This document shows, piece by piece, positions 61,896 through 64,000 of a DNA stretch of 64,000 bases. The stretch covers positions 434,001-498,000 of the forward strand of contig NZ_BFAB01000001.1 in NCBI RefSeq assembly GCF_003402475.1, in the 5' to 3' direction. Every line of letters starts with the position of its first letter. Position 1 is the stretch's first letter. Under the pieces are notes generated by a model. That model was not told the origin of the DNA. It saw nothing but the letters and a program-made list of their open reading frames with translations, and made no database searches. The position numbers were made by a program, and so were the translations under genes. The stretch comes from Mycobacterium sp. MFM001 (lineage in GTDB: Bacteria; Actinomycetota; Actinomycetes; Mycobacteriales; Mycobacteriaceae).

Positions 61896-62201
61896 ATGGC
61901 ACAGATGCAAACCGATGCCGCTGTCCTCGCCAAGGAGGCCAGCAACTTCGAGCGGATCTCCGGAGAGCTCAAGGGCGTCATCGCGCACGTGGAGTCGGTC
62001 GCGGGTTCCTTGGCCCCGCAGTTCCGTGGTCAAGCGGGTACCGCCGCTCAGGCAGCGCTGATGCGGTTCCAGGAGGCTGCCAACCAGCAGATCCAGGAAC
62101 TGAACGACATTTCGACGAACATCCACACCGCAGGTGCGCACTACACCTCGACGGACGAGGAGCAAAGCTCGTCGCTGTCGCACGCAATGGGACAGTTCTG
62201 A
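61896..62201 (+). CDS. esxB: ESX-1 substrate EsxB (CFP-10 homologue)
   Basis: 101 residues, WXG100 helical hairpin. Two departures from CFP-10: the central WXG tryptophan is Phe (F43, QFRGQAG), and the C-terminal signal is one residue longer (LSHAMGQF, where the family usually ends MGF). The export motif YxxxD is intact at Y83-TST-D87. It dimerises with EsxA and its tail binds the third ATPase domain of EccCb1. Strong leader with GGAAGAGAGAAAG. Next gene after 33 bases. Confidence 0.96.
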   Translation: MAQMQTDAAVLAKEASNFERISGELKGVIAHVESVAGSLAPQFRGQAGTAAQAALMRFQEAANQQIQELNDISTNIHTAGAHYTSTDEEQSSSLSHAMGQF

Positions 62202-62234
62202 CCACCACACAGACCAAAGGAACGGAGATATAAC

Positions 62235-62522
62235 ATGAGCGAACAGGTATGGAATTTCGCCGGCATCGAGGGCGGTGCCAGCGACATCCAGGGCGCCGTC
62301 CAGACCACGCACGGCCTGCTTGACGAGGGCAAGGGGTCCCTCGCCTCACTGGCAGCGGTGTGGGGCGGGTCCGGTTCGGAGGCCTACCAGGCTGTCCAGC
62401 AGCGCTGGGACAACACCGCCATGGAGCTGAACACGGCACTGCAGAACCTCGCGCAGACCATCAGCGAAGCGGGTCAGACAATGGGACAGACAGAGGCCGG
62501 TGTCACCGGTATGTTTGCCTAG
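62235..62522 (+). CDS. esxA: ESX-1 substrate EsxA (ESAT-6 homologue)
   Basis: 95 residues, identical in length to ESAT-6. The WXG turn is intact (W43-G-G45 in [12 protein letters not shown]). The C-terminal [25 protein letters not shown] is highly conserved with the M. tuberculosis protein. It is secreted with EsxB and implicated in phagosome membrane damage. A large hairpin follows 10 bases after the stop. Confidence 0.98.
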   Translation: MSEQVWNFAGIEGGASDIQGAVQTTHGLLDEGKGSLASLAAVWGGSGSEAYQAVQQRWDNTAMELNTALQNLAQTISEAGQTMGQTEAGVTGMFA

Positions 62523-62532
62523 TACGGCAGGG

Positions 62533-62575
62533 CGTGGGGGGCGAGTTCGACCGCTGGGGGATCTCGCCCCCCACG
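62533..62575 (+). terminator. 13-base inverted repeat downstream of esxA
   Basis: A perfect 13-base stem (CGTGGGGGGCGAG at 62533-62545, complement at 62563-62575) with a 17-base loop and no T-tail, directly after esxA and 34-40 bases before the espI start. It may terminate or stabilise the esxBA message, giving more esxBA than espI. Confidence 0.7.
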
Positions 62576-62614
62576 TGCGTCCTGTCAACTTCGATTGACT
62601 TTTGAGAGGTGCTC

Positions 62615-64000
62615 ATGTCGGCCGACTATGACCGGCTCTTCAACGCCCCCGAAGATGCCCCCGGGGACGCGACGACGCAGGTGGATCTGGAGTCCATCCG
62701 ACGGTTCCAGGCCCCGATGCCGACGAGCCCGCAGGCGCCCACCGATGCGCCGGTCCCACCCATGCCCATCGGCGGGCAGGGAGGACAACAATCGGGGCAG
62801 TCCTGGCAGACCCAGGCGCAGCCGCAACAACCGCCGCGTTCGGAGACGCCGATCCCGCAAGCGAACGGCGGTACCACCGGGATGCACAGGAGCGCGGCCG
62901 CCGGCGCCCAGTACGAGCAGCCACGCACGCCGCCGCCCCCGCCGCCGCAGATGCAGCCAGCACCGGCACCAAGCCAACACTTCGCCGAGTCGCAGCCGGA
63001 GACCGGATGGCGGGCCGCCCCGCCGCCGCCGAGCCAGCCGAGCCAGACCTCGGCTGCCACGATCGGCAATCACCGCGCCATCGACGCGCTGTCGCATGTC
63101 GGCGTCAAGTCGGCGGTCAAGATGCCGTCGCAACAGGGCTGGCGGCACTGGCTCTACCTATTGACACGGGTCAACCTGGGCCTGTCGCCCGACGAACTCT
63201 ACGAACTGGACTTGCAGATGCGAGTCCGCCGCAACGCGCGCGACTCCTATCAGATCGCGGTACTGGGCCTCAAGGGCGGAGTCGGAAAGACCGCTGTCAC
63301 AGTCGCTTTGGGCTCGGCGTTGGCGAAGGTGCGCGGTGACCGGATTCTGGCCATCGACGCCGACCCGGGCGCCGGCAACCTCGCCGACCGCACCGGACGT
63401 CAGTCGGCAGCCACCATCGCGGACCTGCTCGCCGACAAGTCGCTGTCGCGCTACAACGACATCCGGGCGCACACCAGCATGAATGCCTCCAACCTCGAAG
63501 TGCTGTCCTCCGAGGAGTACAGCGTGGCCCGCCGGGCGTTCAACGACGAGGACTGGAAGGGCGCCACCGAGATCGTTTCGAGGTATTACAACCTGGTTTT
63601 GGCGGACTGCGGGACGGGCCTGTTCGACTCCGCGAGCCAAGCCGTGCTGGAAACGGTGTCGGGCATCGTCATCGTGGCCAGCGCGTCGATCGATGGCGCC
63701 CGGCAGGCTGCCGTCGCGATGGACTGGTTGCGCCAAAACGGCTACCAGGACCTGCTCTCGCGGGCGTGCGTCGTGATCAACCACGTCGTGCCGGGCAAGC
63801 CAAACCTGGACGTCGACGACCTTGTCCAGCAATTCGAGCGGCATCTGCAACCCGGGCGGGTTCTTGTGCTGCCGTATGACAAGCACATCGCGTCGGGAAC
63901 GGAAATCCAACTCGATCTCCTGGGCTCCACCTTCCAGCGCAGGATCCTCGAGTTGGCGGCGGCGCTGTCCGACGACTTCGACCGGCTCGAACGGCGGTGA
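62615..64000 (+). CDS. espI: EspI-like ESX-1 regulatory ATPase
   Basis: 461 residues from ATG 62615 (MSADYDRLFNAPED); GTG 62609 is also in frame. A Pro/Gln-rich N-terminal half (1-165) contains PPPPPPQ and TDAPVPPMPIGG. A conserved WRHWLYLLTRVNLGLSPDELYELDL block follows (about 176-200). The ParA/MinD-like ATPase has Walker A KGGVGKTAV near 219-227, DADPGAGN and the late region ending SDDFDRLERR. M. tuberculosis EspI has about 666 residues; the shortfall is all in the Pro-rich part. EspI lowers ESX-1 activity when ATP is scarce. The stop codon falls on the last base of the window. Confidence 0.93.
   Translation: MSADYDRLFNAPEDAPGDATTQVDLESIRRFQAPMPTSPQAPTDAPVPPMPIGGQGGQQSGQSWQTQAQPQQPPRSETPIPQANGGTTGMHRSAAAGAQYEQPRTPPPPPPQMQPAPAPSQHFAESQPETGWRAAPPPPSQPSQTSAATIGNHRAIDALSHVGVKSAVKMPSQQGWRHWLYLLTRVNLGLSPDELYELDLQMRVRRNARDSYQIAVLGLKGGVGKTAVTVALGSALAKVRGDRILAIDADPGAGNLADRTGRQSAATIADLLADKSLSRYNDIRAHTSMNASNLEVLSSEEYSVARRAFNDEDWKGATEIVSRYYNLVLADCGTGLFDSASQAVLETVSGIVIVASASIDGARQAAVAMDWLRQNGYQDLLSRACVVINHVVPGKPNLDVDDLVQQFERHLQPGRVLVLPYDKHIASGTEIQLDLLGSTFQRRILELAAALSDDFDRLERR

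Overview
This window is a high-GC actinobacterial chromosome segment spanning the replication origin of a Mycobacterium, most likely a slow grower. It holds the mycobacterial mutT4-to-fhaA gene order around dnaA and dnaN, dnaN is followed directly by recF (many rapid growers have gnd between them), and a complete ESX-1 type VII secretion locus lies at the right end. The species cannot be fixed from the sequence alone. Statements about M. tuberculosis homologues (lengths, residue numbers) are recalled knowledge, not search results.

Layout. (1) 0.1-9.4 kb, + strand: mutT4, a DUF6049-type membrane protein, the MurJ-pseudokinase fusion, sigM with a shortened rsmA, then trxB2-trxC behind a sigma-H-like promoter, and cwlM. 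(2) 10.8-17.0 kb, - strand: a GNAT-like protein, then the chromosome-maintenance operon rpmH-rnpA-yidD-yidC-jag-gidB-parA-parB, with two perfect parS sites inside gidB and parA. (3) 17.0-28.1 kb, + strand: the dnaA control region with clustered DnaA boxes, dnaA, oriC, dnaN, recF, a DciA-like gene, gyrB, gyrA and a DUF3566 gene. (4) 28.2-42.0 kb: tRNA-Ile, tRNA-Ala, the division genes cwsA and crgA, ppiA, trpG/pabA, and the - strand cell-growth signalling operon fhaA-fhaB-pstP-rodA-pbpA-pknA-pknB, followed by tRNA-Leu. (5) 42.0-46.5 kb, accessory: a membrane-anchored unknown, an orphan PknE-like receptor kinase and a secreted MPT63-family protein with a long low-complexity tail. (6) 46.5-64.0 kb: whiB6, an FHA-like/HTH protein, an unknown DUF2510-like gene, then espE-like, espF-like, espG1, espH, eccA1, eccB1, eccCa1, eccCb1, PE35, PPE68, esxB, esxA and espI.

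The first half is core housekeeping and reads as conserved. Most of the unusual material is in the second half. ESX-1 lies on the right arm next to the pknAB operon, whereas in M. tuberculosis it is on the other side of oriC. EsxB has Phe in place of the WXG tryptophan and an extra residue in its C-terminal signal. The espE position holds a protein with a long collagen-like triplet region. A MIRU-like mini-ORF bridges eccCa1 and eccCb1. In the core half the outlier is RsmA, the anti-sigma-M factor, which appears to have lost its sigma-binding domain while keeping its membrane and outer parts. I saw no insertion sequence, phage gene or CRISPR array.
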